From Pseudovibrio flavus (GTDB lineage: Bacteria > Pseudomonadota > Alphaproteobacteria > Rhizobiales > Stappiaceae), in NCBI RefSeq assembly GCF_009711345.1, contig NZ_SMMA01000063.1:135850-199849 (forward strand): a stretch of 64,000 nucleotides of DNA. Reading direction: 5' to 3'. Shown here in pieces: positions 18,107 to 27,582 of the stretch. Each line of letters starts with the position of its first letter. Position 1 is the stretch's first letter. The notes beneath the pieces are model-generated. The model ran no database searches. It saw nothing but the letters and a program-made list of their open reading frames with translations, and was not told the origin of the DNA. A program made the translations under genes and the position numbers.

Positions 18107-18372
18107 ACGAAATTTTCCGGTCTTTGCAAAGGTTGAAAATTGAGAGCCTCTCAACTTTTTGCCGAGAATCGCCATTTAGACGCGAAAAGCCCTAGAAGAA
18201 TCCTATGTTCAGCGACGGAAAATAGGAGGCACCTAAGGAAGCTGCGGTTTGCTCTCCTAGGGAAGCTCCGAAAAAATCTCTAGGTAAATTTGGTTTAATT
18301 CCAAGAAGATAGCGATGTGAGACCTTCTGATAATGAAGTTTTTATGAAATAGGTATTTACGCCTAGAAAAAA

Positions 18373-18392
18373 ATGGTCCTATATTGGTATTA
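18373..18392. promoter_or_regulatory. Candidate operator in front of the GlcNAc operon
   Basis: ATGGTCCTATATTGGTATTA, with TGGT steps 11 bases apart, resembling the pair at 18086-18106 and lying about 40 bases upstream of the ROK kinase start. Position and similarity suggest repression by the divergent GntR protein. Confidence 0.4.
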
Positions 18393-18429
18393 GATTTTGC
18401 GGCCTAGAGCAGGGGGGAGCCAGGCGGTA

Positions 18430-19350
18430 ATGATTCTTTGTTACGACATCGGTGGTTCATTCATGCGTTCCGGCTGGCGCGATAAGGTCGGCACTATGAT
18501 GGAAGGTCATGCCCGCCCTACACCCGCGCATTCATGGGCATCCTTTGTTGATGTAATCAAAGAAGGCGCTTCTCTCAGCAGTGCTTCTGCCGTTTCTCTT
18601 TCTATTGCTGGCTTTTTTGACCGTGATACCGGCATTGCAACTGTTGCAAATGTTCCGTGTCTTGATGGCCGCAAGGTGCAGGATGAACTTTCCGCCGAGC
18701 TTGGTCTGCCGGTTCTTCTTACTAACGACGCTGATTGCTTTGCCTTAGCTGAGGCTCACTGTGGTGTAGGTGTTGGTAAAGAAGTTGTCTTCGGCGTCAT
18801 TTTGGGCACCGGTGTCGGCGGCGGGCTGGTTGTAAACGGGCAACTTCTCAAGGGGCATGGCGGCGTCGCTGGCGAGTGGGGCCATGGTCCGATTGTCGAT
18901 CCTACCTGTGGCGGGCTTATTGAAGATTTTCCAGCTATTTCCTGCGGTTGTGGTCATGTGGGCTGCATTGATGCGATCTGTTCGGCGCGTGGAATGGAAA
19001 AGCTCCACGTCGGGCTGCACGGCACTCATAAGAGCAGCATCCAGATTACCGAAGGCTGGCACGCTGGCGATGAAGACTGCGGTGTAACGATCGAGATTTT
19101 TTGCGAGCATCTAGCCCGCGCTCTTACCGTGATGTTGAACGCGCTTGGTGCCGATGTCGTGCCGGTTAGTGGCGGTCTTGCAAGCGAACCTGCTCTGCTT
19201 ACGAAAATTGACAAGCGCGTTCGGGAAATGACCCTCGCGCACTACGCAGAGCCAGTGGTGGTTCCGGGCATGTTTGCTCGCAACGGCGGCCTAGTTGGCG
19301 CTGGTATTGCTGGCCAGCAAGCACAAGCAACGGGGAGGCTCGCAGCATGA
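18430..19350 (+). CDS. nagK: ROK-family sugar kinase, probable N-acetylglucosamine kinase
   Basis: 306 residues. The phosphate-binding DIGGS (residues 6-10), the catalytic TNDAD with Asp100, GEWGHGP, and the ROK zinc site CGCGHVGC (Cys172, 174, 179) are all intact, so this is an active kinase rather than a ROK repressor. It would phosphorylate cytoplasmic GlcNAc to GlcNAc-6-P, feeding NagA and NagB at the end of the same operon. The start at 18430 has a strong AGGGGGGAG site; the frame is open 33 bases earlier. The stop overlaps the next start (ATGA). The exact sugar is inferred from neighbours. Confidence 0.85.
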   Translation: MILCYDIGGSFMRSGWRDKVGTMMEGHARPTPAHSWASFVDVIKEGASLSSASAVSLSIAGFFDRDTGIATVANVPCLDGRKVQDELSAELGLPVLLTNDADCFALAEAHCGVGVGKEVVFGVILGTGVGGGLVVNGQLLKGHGGVAGEWGHGPIVDPTCGGLIEDFPAISCGCGHVGCIDAICSARGMEKLHVGLHGTHKSSIQITEGWHAGDEDCGVTIEIFCEHLARALTVMLNALGADVVPVSGGLASEPALLTKIDKRVREMTLAHYAEPVVVPGMFARNGGLVGAGIAGQQAQATGRLAA

Positions 19351-20513
19351 AGGTCTGTATCGTTGGCGTAGGTGCTCGAATTGCAGCTGTTTCTAAAGAG
19401 TTGAAACAGGCAAAGCCTGACTTCACTTTTGCAGCTTATGTAGACCCTGCGCCCGCAGCTATTCATCTAGTGGAAGAGATCAACGGCGCGCCGCTCACAT
19501 CCTATGATGATCTGGCGATTATGCTGGCTGAAGAAAAGCCGGATGTACTGCTGATTGGATCTCCGAATTTTCTGCATCTGGAGCACCTAAAGGCGGCTCG
19601 GGAGTCTGATACGCCAAAGATCTTCTGCGAAAAGCCAGTGGTTATCAGCGAGGAAGAAACTTTCCAGCTGCTTGATCTTATGCAGAAGCACAACGGACAT
19701 GAACGCGTCATGGTGGGGTTGGTGTTGCGCTACTCTCCGCTCTACGTGGCGCTTCGTGAAGCGCAGGCAAATGGTCAGCTTGGTGAAGTTGTCTCCATTG
19801 AAGCCAGCGAGCATATCGGGCCTTATCACGGTTCGTTCTTTATGCGCGACTGGCGCCGCTTCACGAGTCTTTCCGGCGGCTTTATGCTTGAGAAGTGCTG
19901 CCATGATCTAGACCTCTATCAGGGTCTTGTTGGCGCACGTCCTGCAAAGATCGCCAGCTTTGGCGGGCGCCGCATTTTCCGGCCTGAAAACAGGCCCGCA
20001 GACTTTAAAGGTTTCCCGCAGCCGGATACCGCTCGCTCAATTGACCCGTTTTCGCCGCGCTGGAATGGCGGGGCCTCGGAATACAATAGCGATGGCGACT
20101 TGATCGATCACCAGACGGCGTTGATCGAGTACAGCAATGGCTCGCAGCTTTGTTTCCATACCAACATGTTTGTCCCTGATGAATTCCGTCGCTTTGCGGT
20201 GATCGGAACCAAGGGCATGGCCGAAGGCGACTTTATCCGCGGGTTCTTCAAAGTTCATGACGCGTTTTCCGGCAGTGTCGTGAGCGAGAAGGAAACGCTG
20301 GATGGTGAGCAAGCTGGCCACTACGGCGCAGATCAGGCGATGGCACGAGATTTGGTCGCGCATTTGGAGCGCGGCGAGCCGCTTCCGGTTTCAGTCGTTG
20401 AAGCGCTGGAAGCTGGCCTGACAGCCCTCAAACTAGATCAAGCAAGAAACAGCGGAGCAGTAATAGATATGACCCAGACATGGGACCGCTTCGATGCCTA
20501 TCTTTCGAACTAA
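19347..20513 (+). CDS. Gfo/Idh/MocA-family oxidoreductase in the GlcNAc operon
   Basis: 388 residues. An N-terminal Rossmann domain (VCIVGVGARIA from residue 3) is followed by the family lysine motif CEKPVV (Glu95-Lys96-Pro97), and a C-terminal alpha/beta domain with LEKCCHDLDLYQG near residue 184, where the family's catalytic histidine region lies. Members oxidise sugars or cyclitols with NAD(P), and some act as redox glycosidases. It starts four bases inside the end of the ROK kinase gene and is 12 bases before the permease, so it is co-transcribed with GlcNAc uptake. The canonical GlcNAc route has no step for it; the substrate is unknown. Confidence 0.85.
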   Translation: MKVCIVGVGARIAAVSKELKQAKPDFTFAAYVDPAPAAIHLVEEINGAPLTSYDDLAIMLAEEKPDVLLIGSPNFLHLEHLKAARESDTPKIFCEKPVVISEEETFQLLDLMQKHNGHERVMVGLVLRYSPLYVALREAQANGQLGEVVSIEASEHIGPYHGSFFMRDWRRFTSLSGGFMLEKCCHDLDLYQGLVGARPAKIASFGGRRIFRPENRPADFKGFPQPDTARSIDPFSPRWNGGASEYNSDGDLIDHQTALIEYSNGSQLCFHTNMFVPDEFRRFAVIGTKGMAEGDFIRGFFKVHDAFSGSVVSEKETLDGEQAGHYGADQAMARDLVAHLERGEPLPVSVVEALEAGLTALKLDQARNSGAVIDMTQTWDRFDAYLSN

Positions 20514-20525
20514 GGTGATAACGCA

Positions 20526-21440
20526 ATGACCGTAGCCCTTGATCGATCCTATGACATCGCAACGCGTAAGCGGATTGATTTATTTCCCTATTTTCTGCTC
20601 GTTCCGGCTTTGCTGATCACCATGGTGATCGTGGCGTGGCCTCTTGTCGAGACCGTTCGTCTTTCCTTTACTGACGCTTCGTTGAAGCCGGAAGAGAACT
20701 TCGTTGGCCTTGCCAACTATGAAAAAATGTTCTCTCGCCGCTTTCCTGAAGTGATCGGGCGGACCTTTTACTGGATGGCCCTTTCGGTCAGCTTCAAAAT
20801 GCTCGTTGGTCTGCTTGGCGCTGTTCTTTTGAACGCTGCTGTTCCCGGTCGGGCGCTCTTCCGCGTGCTCGTTATGCCGCCATGGATTGTGCCGATTGCT
20901 GTTGGCGTGTTCATCTGGGGCTGGATGTATAACGGCCAGTTCGGCATGATTTCCGGCCTTATGCAGCGCATGCATATGATCGGTACTCCGCTGGAATTCC
21001 TTGCTTACCGTGATACCGCGTTTATGGCGACCATCATTACCGATGTCTGGATCGGCACGCCTATGGTCACCGTCTATCTGCTGGCTGCAATGCAGGGCAT
21101 CTCCAAGGAAATGCAGGAGGCTGCATGGGTTGATGGTGCAGGGCGCTTCTATCGCTTCCGCCGTATCACGCTGCCGCTTATCATGCCTGCAATGGCAACA
21201 ATGGCTCTGCTTTCCGCGATCTGGACGTTTAACTCCTTCGATATCATCTGGATTTTGACCGAGGGCGGTCCGCGTGGCTCTACGACGACGATGATTATCG
21301 ACACCTACAAAACGGCCATCAGTCGCTTCAAGTATGGTGAAGGTGCAGCGCGTGCTGTGATGATTGTGTGCTTCCTGAGTGCGTTCACAGGCTTCTACTT
21401 CTTCCTTCTGTCCCGCCTTGCTAAACGTGGAGAAGCATAA
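20526..21440 (+). CDS. Sugar ABC transporter permease, MalF type
   Basis: 304 residues with about six membrane segments and the EAA loop EMQEAAWVDGAGRFYRF. It belongs to the carbohydrate (CUT1) permease group and pairs with the next gene, whose ATG overlaps its stop codon (TAATG). In this operon the likely cargo is GlcNAc or chitobiose. Confidence 0.9.
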   Translation: MTVALDRSYDIATRKRIDLFPYFLLVPALLITMVIVAWPLVETVRLSFTDASLKPEENFVGLANYEKMFSRRFPEVIGRTFYWMALSVSFKMLVGLLGAVLLNAAVPGRALFRVLVMPPWIVPIAVGVFIWGWMYNGQFGMISGLMQRMHMIGTPLEFLAYRDTAFMATIITDVWIGTPMVTVYLLAAMQGISKEMQEAAWVDGAGRFYRFRRITLPLIMPAMATMALLSAIWTFNSFDIIWILTEGGPRGSTTTMIIDTYKTAISRFKYGEGAARAVMIVCFLSAFTGFYFFLLSRLAKRGEA

Positions 21441-22282
21441 TGATTGATAAGTACCGTTGGTGGGAAGTTGTCGCCATCTATGCTGGTATCGCTGTCTTCC
21501 TCACGTTTATTCTGGCGCCGTTTGTAGAAGCGTTTGTGGTGTCCATGCGTCCTCTGGATGCGCTGTTCTCGATCCCTTACCGCTTCATCACCGAGGAGAT
21601 GAGTTTTAGGGCCTATGTCACCATGTGGGAGAACGTCCCGCTGCTTGGTCTTTACATCTTCAACTCGTTCCTTATCGCAAGTTCTGTAACGGTGTTTGCA
21701 CTGCTTGCCATTATTCCAGCGGCCTATGCCTTTGCCCGCTTCAAGTTCAAAGGCAGCAACACATTGCTGGCTGCTTTTCTTGCAGTGAACATGGTGTCTG
21801 GCGCTGTTCTTATTATTCCGCTGTTCAAGGTTATGCATCAGCTTGGCCTCTTGAACACCTACTTCGCCATGATTGCTCCGGGTACGGCGTTCGTCATCCC
21901 GACAGGAATCTGGTTGCTACGCTCGTACCTTCTCAAGATCCCTAAGGAGCTGGAAGAAGCTGCTTGGGCAGATGGTGCCAGCCGTATGTACACTCTGCGC
22001 CGCGTTATTATTCCAGTTGCTATGCCGGGAATTATCGTGGTGGCAATCGCGACCTTCATCGTCGCCTATGCGCAGCAGTTTATCTATGCGCTCACCTTTA
22101 ACTCCAAGAATGAACTCAACCCCCTCCCAGTTGGTTTGTTCCAGTTTTTCGGTCGTCAGGAAGTTGTTTGGAACGAACTGATGGCCGCGAGTCTGGTCGG
22201 CATTGTTCCTGTGCTGGTCATTTACATCTTCCTCCAACGCTACATTGTTGCCGGTTTGACGGCAGGTGCAGTGAAGGAGTGA
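21440..22282 (+). CDS. Sugar ABC transporter permease, MalG type
   Basis: 280 residues, six membrane segments, EAA loop ELEEAAWADGASRMYTL followed by RRVIIPVAMPG. Second permease of the CUT1 importer. It ends 36 bases before the binding-protein gene. Confidence 0.9.
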   Translation: MIDKYRWWEVVAIYAGIAVFLTFILAPFVEAFVVSMRPLDALFSIPYRFITEEMSFRAYVTMWENVPLLGLYIFNSFLIASSVTVFALLAIIPAAYAFARFKFKGSNTLLAAFLAVNMVSGAVLIIPLFKVMHQLGLLNTYFAMIAPGTAFVIPTGIWLLRSYLLKIPKELEEAAWADGASRMYTLRRVIIPVAMPGIIVVAIATFIVAYAQQFIYALTFNSKNELNPLPVGLFQFFGRQEVVWNELMAASLVGIVPVLVIYIFLQRYIVAGLTAGAVKE

Positions 22283-22318
22283 GACCAAAAAGAAAACTAT
22301 TCTTTTTCGGAGGTTGGA

Positions 22319-23530
22319 ATGAATATTAAATCAGTACTTTTGGGCGGCGTTTTTGCAGCCACAGTTATTGGATCAGCAGCAGCTGAAGACAAACGCATTC
22401 ACATGATTGTCTGCGGTGACAACAACGGAGCGGGTATTCCTGTTCAGGCAGCTCACATTGAGGAGTGGGAAGCTGCGAACGCCGGTTTCAACGTTGACGT
22501 TGAGTTCGTGCCATGGGGTCAGTGTCAGGAAAAATCCACCACACTCGCTTCTGCAGGTAAACCGCCAGCAATTGCTTACATCGGCTCTCGTACTCTGAAG
22601 CAGCTTGCTCAGAACGACCTGATCATCTCGGTAGACATGACCGAAGAAGAGAAGGCTACCTACGCAGCGCCAATTCTCGGCACCATCACCGCAGGTGGTC
22701 AGCAGTGGGGCCTGCCACGCGCATTCTCCACCAAGGCGCTTTACTGGAACAAAGACCTGTTCGCAGCAGCTGGTCTTGACCCAGAAACGCCACCAAAGAA
22801 CTGGGACGAACTGCTTGAGTTCGCAACTGTGATCAAAGAGAAGACAGATGCAGACGGCTACGGCCTTGCAGCAGCTTCCTTCGATAACACCATGCACCAG
22901 TTCCTGAACTACATGTACGCGAACGGCGGTGAGCTGATCAACGCTGACGGTGAGATCGTATTCAACAGCCCGAACAACGTTGAGACTATGGAATTCTACG
23001 GCAAGCTTGCGGAAGTTTCCCAGCCAGGTCCTGTTGCTTATGACCGCGCGAAACTGAACCCTCTGTTCGCAGAAGGCAAAATCGCGATGTTCATCAACGG
23101 TCCTTGGGGGCGTGGTCTGATCGGTGACACCAACTTCGGTCTTGCTCCGGTTCCTGCTGGTCCTAAGGGTGCAAACTCCACCTTGCTGATCACTGACTCT
23201 CTTGCAGTGTTCAAAGGCTCTGGCGTTGAAGAGCAGGCACTTAGCCTCGGCAAGTGGCTGACTAACCCTGAGAACCAGATGGCGTTTGAAGTGAAGGAAG
23301 GCTTCACTCCACTGCGCGACATGCCTGAAGTTGCTGGCATCATCGAAAACGACCCAACTTGGGGCACCTTCATCAACGCGATCCCATCTGGTGGTCCAGA
23401 GCCGTTCGTAACTGATTACATCGGCCTGCAGGACGTTGTTGTTGAAGCAATTCAGGGCGTTGTTCTTGGTGAAGTTAGCGCGGAAGAAGCAGTAGAAGAA
23501 GCTGCTGAGCGCCTGGAAGAATACAAGTAA
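22319..23530 (+). CDS. Sugar ABC transporter substrate-binding protein
   Basis: 403 residues. Signal peptide of about 22 residues (ending GSAAA), then an extracellular solute-binding family 1 domain, with typical stretches such as [19 protein letters not shown] and [17 protein letters not shown]. It captures the imported sugar, probably GlcNAc or a chitooligosaccharide judging from the hexosaminidase and NagAB downstream. A GGAGG ribosome site precedes the start. Confidence 0.92.
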   Translation: MNIKSVLLGGVFAATVIGSAAAEDKRIHMIVCGDNNGAGIPVQAAHIEEWEAANAGFNVDVEFVPWGQCQEKSTTLASAGKPPAIAYIGSRTLKQLAQNDLIISVDMTEEEKATYAAPILGTITAGGQQWGLPRAFSTKALYWNKDLFAAAGLDPETPPKNWDELLEFATVIKEKTDADGYGLAAASFDNTMHQFLNYMYANGGELINADGEIVFNSPNNVETMEFYGKLAEVSQPGPVAYDRAKLNPLFAEGKIAMFINGPWGRGLIGDTNFGLAPVPAGPKGANSTLLITDSLAVFKGSGVEEQALSLGKWLTNPENQMAFEVKEGFTPLRDMPEVAGIIENDPTWGTFINAIPSGGPEPFVTDYIGLQDVVVEAIQGVVLGEVSAEEAVEEAAERLEEYK

Positions 23531-23539
23531 TAGAGGAAT

Positions 23540-23575
23540 GCCGGGCGCTGCGTTGCGGTGTCCGGCCCCTTTTTT
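23540..23575 (+). terminator. Intrinsic terminator/attenuator between binding protein and ATPase
   Basis: An 11-pair stem (23540-23550 with 23556-23566, three G-U pairs), a five-base loop and then CCC followed by a run of six T. It lies ten bases after the binding-protein stop and inside the operon, so it should lower expression of the ATPase and later genes relative to the binding protein. Confidence 0.75.
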
Positions 23576-23591
23576 GGGGGAAGGAAAGATC

Positions 23592-24728
23592 ATGGGCCAG
23601 CTGGCACTTCAAGACGTAAAAAAGAGCTTCGGATCTACCGAGGTCATCAAGGGTGTATCTCTGGATGTTAAAGACGGTGAGTTCATCGTTTTTGTTGGTC
23701 CATCCGGCTGTGGTAAATCCACACTGCTGCGCATGATTGCAGGTCTGGAGGAAGTCTCGGACGGCACGGTCTTCATCGACGGCAAGGTAGTGAACAACCT
23801 ACCGCCAGTGAAGCGTGGCATCTCCATGGTGTTTCAGTCCTACGCCCTTTACCCTCATATGAGTGTTTACGAGAACATCGCATTCCCGTTGCGCGTCGCC
23901 AAGATGAGCGAAGCCGAGGTGGAAGAGCGTGTTCGCAAAGCTTCCCGCATTTTGCAGCTGGATGAGCGCCTCAAGCACAAGCCAGGCCAGCTCTCCGGTG
24001 GTCAGCGCCAGCGTGTTGCTATTGGCCGCGCCATTGTCCGCGAGCCTTCTGTTTTCCTTTTTGACGAGCCGCTCTCCAACCTTGATGCGGCCCTGCGTTC
24101 AGACATGCGTGTCGAGCTTTCCAAGCTCCACGGCAGCCTTGGCGCAACCATGATTTATGTGACCCACGACCAGATCGAAGCGATGACAATGGCAGACCGC
24201 ATTGTTGTTCTGGATGGCGGGGTGATCTCTCAGGTGGGCTCACCGCTTGAGCTATACCACAAGCCGCAGAACCTCTTTGTTGCAGGCTTCATCGGCAACC
24301 CGAAGATGAACTTCGTTGAGGTAACCTGCAAAGCTTCTGCTGAAAACAGCGTTACCGTCACCCTGCCAGATGGCGGCGAGGTCGAAGTACCTGTGAAGGG
24401 CCAAGCGAACCTTGAAGGCCAGAAGATGACACTGGGCATCCGTCCAGAGCACATCAAACTTGGTCAGGCCGACGCGCACATTTCAGTAGTTGCCAACGTT
24501 GTTGAACGCCTCGGTATCCATACGGTTTCCCACGCCACGGTAGAGGGCGCTAACACAAGTTTCTGTTCTTTGCTTGATGGTGCAGCACCTGTTGTGGTTG
24601 GTGAAGCCGCTCCGGTTGGTTTCAACGCTTCTGACTGTCACCTCTTTGACAGCACTGGCGCGGCCCTAGAGCGCCTCGTAAAGCTTGAAGATGTCGACCC
24701 AGCGATGCTTCAGGTCGAGCCAGCTTAA
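23592..24728 (+). CDS. Sugar ABC transporter ATP-binding protein (MsmK/UgpC type)
   Basis: 378 residues from ATG 23592 (GGGGGAAGG site); the frame opens upstream at 23538, but that reading crosses the terminator. Walker [10 protein letters not shown], signature [14 protein letters not shown], Walker [13 protein letters not shown], switch [10 protein letters not shown], then a C-terminal MalK-like regulatory domain (about 240-378). It energises the permease pair upstream. Confidence 0.92.
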   Translation: MGQLALQDVKKSFGSTEVIKGVSLDVKDGEFIVFVGPSGCGKSTLLRMIAGLEEVSDGTVFIDGKVVNNLPPVKRGISMVFQSYALYPHMSVYENIAFPLRVAKMSEAEVEERVRKASRILQLDERLKHKPGQLSGGQRQRVAIGRAIVREPSVFLFDEPLSNLDAALRSDMRVELSKLHGSLGATMIYVTHDQIEAMTMADRIVVLDGGVISQVGSPLELYHKPQNLFVAGFIGNPKMNFVEVTCKASAENSVTVTLPDGGEVEVPVKGQANLEGQKMTLGIRPEHIKLGQADAHISVVANVVERLGIHTVSHATVEGANTSFCSLLDGAAPVVVGEAAPVGFNASDCHLFDSTGAALERLVKLEDVDPAMLQVEPA

Positions 24729-24750
24729 AAGACTTTACGTCCTCCCTCCT

Positions 24751-24776
24751 GCCTGCCGCGTGTAAGCGCGGTGGGC
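24751..24776 (+). terminator. Hairpin between ATPase and hexosaminidase genes
   Basis: GCCTGCCGCG at 24751-24760 pairs with CGCGGTGGGC at 24767-24776 (ten pairs, two G-U), followed by TCCTTT. The T-run is weak, so read-through into the hexosaminidase gene is likely. Confidence 0.5.
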
Positions 24777-24811
24777 TCCTTTCAGACTTCTCAGTTCAGG
24801 ATAGTTTCAGC

Positions 24812-26752
24812 ATGTCTCCAGCGGAAACAGTCTCCAGCGCTTGCGTTCATCTCGACACTTACTTTAATCCATCAGGTGACGAACGCATTGGGCGCTTTCA
24901 GTTGATTCTTCGCAATCTGGGAGAAGAGGCGCTGGAAGGTTTTTCGCTGTGTTACACCTGCGTTGCCTATGCTAGAGCCGATGTAAACGTGAAAGGCGGC
25001 GAACTTGTTGAGCGCTTTGGTGGATTTCACGAAATCCAACTGGCCGCCTCATCTGTTCTGCCTGCTTTGGGAAGCGTAGAGCTTGAACTGGAAGGCTTGA
25101 AAGAGCCGCCACGACATTTCCAAGATGGCCCTAAGTCGGCCTTCCTAAAACTTGCCAATGGAGAGATTCAGCCGGTGAGCGTTGGTGATCTCAATCTGGT
25201 TGGAGGCGAAGACAGCCAAGAGCGTCGGGTTCTTCCTACCGGAGAGTTGACCGTTCCGAACGCCATCCTCCCGTGGCCAAAGACCGTCGCAATCACGGAG
25301 CAGGGCGATAGTCCCATCACTCTTTCTCCAGCGGCGAACACAAGTGCGGAAGATATCGCCTCTATGGCGAAAGTTTCCAAACTTGCTCACCGGCTGTTTC
25401 CTCAAGAGCGGATGCCTTTTGTGCTTTTGCCAGCTTCTACGCCATCTCAAGTGGTGTTTGTAAAGGAAGCCGGTCACGGGCGTGAAGGCTACCGGCTGGA
25501 CTTTGCTGATGGAAAAGTAAGCCTGTCATTTAGCGATCAGGCAGGACGCGACTACGGCTTGACTGTACTTGCGCAAATGTTGATGGGCTGCGCGCGGGAA
25601 CCGCGGACATATAAGTTCCCTGTAAGCGGTTATATTCAAGACGCACCGCGCTATGAGTGGCGTGGGTCCCACCTTGATGTATCCCGCCACTTCTGGACCA
25701 AGAGCCAAGTACTGCGCTTTATCGACATTCTTGCTTGGTCCCGCATGAATGTTTTGCAGTGGCACCTGACCGACGATGAAGCGTGGCGTCTGGAGATCAA
25801 AGCCTATCCGGAACTCACGGAGATTGGCTCGGTACGCCGCCCTGAAGGGCCGCTTATTCCTCAGCTTGGTTATGGCGCAGTCGAGTATTGCGGCCACTAC
25901 ACACAAGAGGAAGTGCGCGAGGTTGTTGCACATGCCGCCTCTCTCAATATCGACGTGGTTCCAGAGATCGACGTGCCCGGCCACGCGACTGCGGTCTTAA
26001 AGGCGCTACCACACCTTAAGGACCCGGATGAGCCGGAAAACAGCTACCAGTCTGTTCAAGGTTATCCGAACAACGCGCTTAACCCCGCGATGGAAGAAAC
26101 CTACGCTTTCCTTGAAAAGGTTTTTGAGGAGGTGGCAGAGCTGTTCCCATCCCGCTTTGTCCATGTTGGCGGTGATGAGGTGAACGTACAGTCTTGGCAG
26201 CAATCTCCACTAGCCAAGGAGATGATGAGCCAGCAGGGACTTAACGGCACTATGCGACTGCAGGCGTATTTTATGCGCAGAGTCAAAGACATACTGGCAA
26301 AGCTTGATAAAGATTTAGCTGGTTGGGACGAAGTCGCTCATGGGGGTGGAGTGAACAACGAAGGAACTCTCCTGTTTGCTTGGCAAAAGCCAGAGGTTAT
26401 CGCTCAGTTGGCTGAAGCGGGTTATGACGTTATCGCAACCCCCGGCCAAGCCTATTACATGGATATGGTTCAAGCGAGCGGTTGGAATGAACCGGGCGCA
26501 AGCTGGGCGGGTGTGAGCACACCTGAAGCCTGCTATAAATACGAGGCAGATAGCGCCTTACCTGAAGCCCTCAAAGACAAACTCAAGGGTGTTCAGGCCG
26601 GAATTTGGTGTGAGCATATCTCCACCCAGTCAATGTTCAATTACGTCGTCTTCCCAAGACTTTATGCGGTTGCTGAGGCAGGCTGGTCACTGCCGGAAAA
26701 TAAAAAATGGGAGCGGTTCTGCGCCAGCACTTCTGTGATGCCACAGTTGTAG
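24812..26752 (+). CDS. GH20 beta-N-acetylhexosaminidase, cytoplasmic
   Basis: 646 residues. An N-terminal beta-rich region (about 1-280) precedes a GH20 TIM barrel beginning around APRYEWRGSHLDVSRHFW. The catalytic pair is in HVGGDE (Asp455-Glu456), where the Asp assists the substrate acetamido group. There is no signal peptide or membrane segment, so the enzyme should act in the cytoplasm on imported chitobiose or another HexNAc-terminated oligosaccharide. The released GlcNAc would go to the ROK kinase, NagA and NagB in the same operon. The family is certain; the exact glycan is not. Confidence 0.92.
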   Translation: MSPAETVSSACVHLDTYFNPSGDERIGRFQLILRNLGEEALEGFSLCYTCVAYARADVNVKGGELVERFGGFHEIQLAASSVLPALGSVELELEGLKEPPRHFQDGPKSAFLKLANGEIQPVSVGDLNLVGGEDSQERRVLPTGELTVPNAILPWPKTVAITEQGDSPITLSPAANTSAEDIASMAKVSKLAHRLFPQERMPFVLLPASTPSQVVFVKEAGHGREGYRLDFADGKVSLSFSDQAGRDYGLTVLAQMLMGCAREPRTYKFPVSGYIQDAPRYEWRGSHLDVSRHFWTKSQVLRFIDILAWSRMNVLQWHLTDDEAWRLEIKAYPELTEIGSVRRPEGPLIPQLGYGAVEYCGHYTQEEVREVVAHAASLNIDVVPEIDVPGHATAVLKALPHLKDPDEPENSYQSVQGYPNNALNPAMEETYAFLEKVFEEVAELFPSRFVHVGGDEVNVQSWQQSPLAKEMMSQQGLNGTMRLQAYFMRRVKDILAKLDKDLAGWDEVAHGGGVNNEGTLLFAWQKPEVIAQLAEAGYDVIATPGQAYYMDMVQASGWNEPGASWAGVSTPEACYKYEADSALPEALKDKLKGVQAGIWCEHISTQSMFNYVVFPRLYAVAEAGWSLPENKKWERFCASTSVMPQL

Positions 26753-26799
26753 CCAATAATTGCAGGTTCGCTCTGCTCGATCACAGCAGGAAAGCAAGA

Positions 26800-27582
26800 A
26801 TGAAAACACTGATTTTTAAGAGCGCACAACAAGCAGAACAAAAGGCTTCCAGCCTGATTATGGAAATGGTGCGGGCCAAGCCAGATTGCATTCTTGGTTT
26901 GGCTACCGGCGGAACCATGGAACGGGTCTACGAAAATATCGTTGCCGAATACCAGAAGGGCGGCGTTTCGTTTGCCTCTGTTCAGAGCTTCAATCTTGAT
27001 GAGTATGTGGGTTTGGCGCCAAGCCATCCAAGCTCCTACCACACCTACATGAAAGAAGCGCTCTTCAAGCACATCGATATTCAAACGCAAAATACGCACC
27101 TGCCAAAAGGGGACGCTGCTGATCCTGTTGCTGCCGCTGATGCCTATGAGGCGTTGATTGAAACATCCGGCGGCATTGATCTTCAGCTTCTGGGTATTGG
27201 TAAGAACGGGCACATCGGTTTCAACGAGCCAACTTCCAGCCTTCGTTCTAGAACCCGTGTGAAGACGCTGACCACATCTACACTGCAAGCGAACCGCCAG
27301 TACTTCGACAGCGATGAAGAGATGCCTCACTTTGCCATCACCATGGGCATTGAGAGCATTTTGAGTGCTCGCCATTGTGTATTGCTGGCTACCGGCGAGA
27401 GCAAAGCTGATGCTGCCGCGCACATGATCGAAGGTCCGCTGAGCGCTATCTGTCCGGCCTCCGCCTTGCAGTTCCACCAACGGGTAACCGTAATTCTTGA
27501 CGAAGCTGCCGCAAGCAAGTTGAAGCTTAAACACTACTACGAGCAGGTTCACCCTGCCGGGGAAGATCGTCTTTATGCCTGA
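26800..27582 (+). CDS. nagB: Glucosamine-6-phosphate deaminase
   Basis: 260 residues from ATG 26800; the open frame begins at 26707, inside the GH20 gene. LGLATGGT (phosphate loop), FNLDEYVGL (catalytic Asp region), GIGKNGHIGFNEP (His/Glu catalytic segment) and SSLRSRTRVKTL match NagB throughout, and the length equals the family norm. It converts GlcN-6-P to fructose-6-P and ammonia. It overlaps nagA by eight bases. The C-terminal extension seen in allosteric E. coli NagB is short here. Confidence 0.95.
   Translation: MKTLIFKSAQQAEQKASSLIMEMVRAKPDCILGLATGGTMERVYENIVAEYQKGGVSFASVQSFNLDEYVGLAPSHPSSYHTYMKEALFKHIDIQTQNTHLPKGDAADPVAAADAYEALIETSGGIDLQLLGIGKNGHIGFNEPTSSLRSRTRVKTLTTSTLQANRQYFDSDEEMPHFAITMGIESILSARHCVLLATGESKADAAAHMIEGPLSAICPASALQFHQRVTVILDEAAASKLKLKHYYEQVHPAGEDRLYA

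Larger units (their letters stand above)
18068..18429. other. Divergent control region of the GlcNAc operon
   Basis: 362 bases between the GntR gene and the ROK kinase gene. It carries the two candidate operators (18086-18106 and 18373-18392) and a good ribosome site AGGGGGGAG at 18411-18419. No coding potential is convincing in the middle part. Confidence 0.55.

Noticed and set aside
22373..23593. 406-codon minus-strand frame across the sugar-binding-protein gene
   Set aside because: Rich in Cys, His and Trp in a pattern typical of antisense translation; the plus-strand gene has signal peptide and family motifs.
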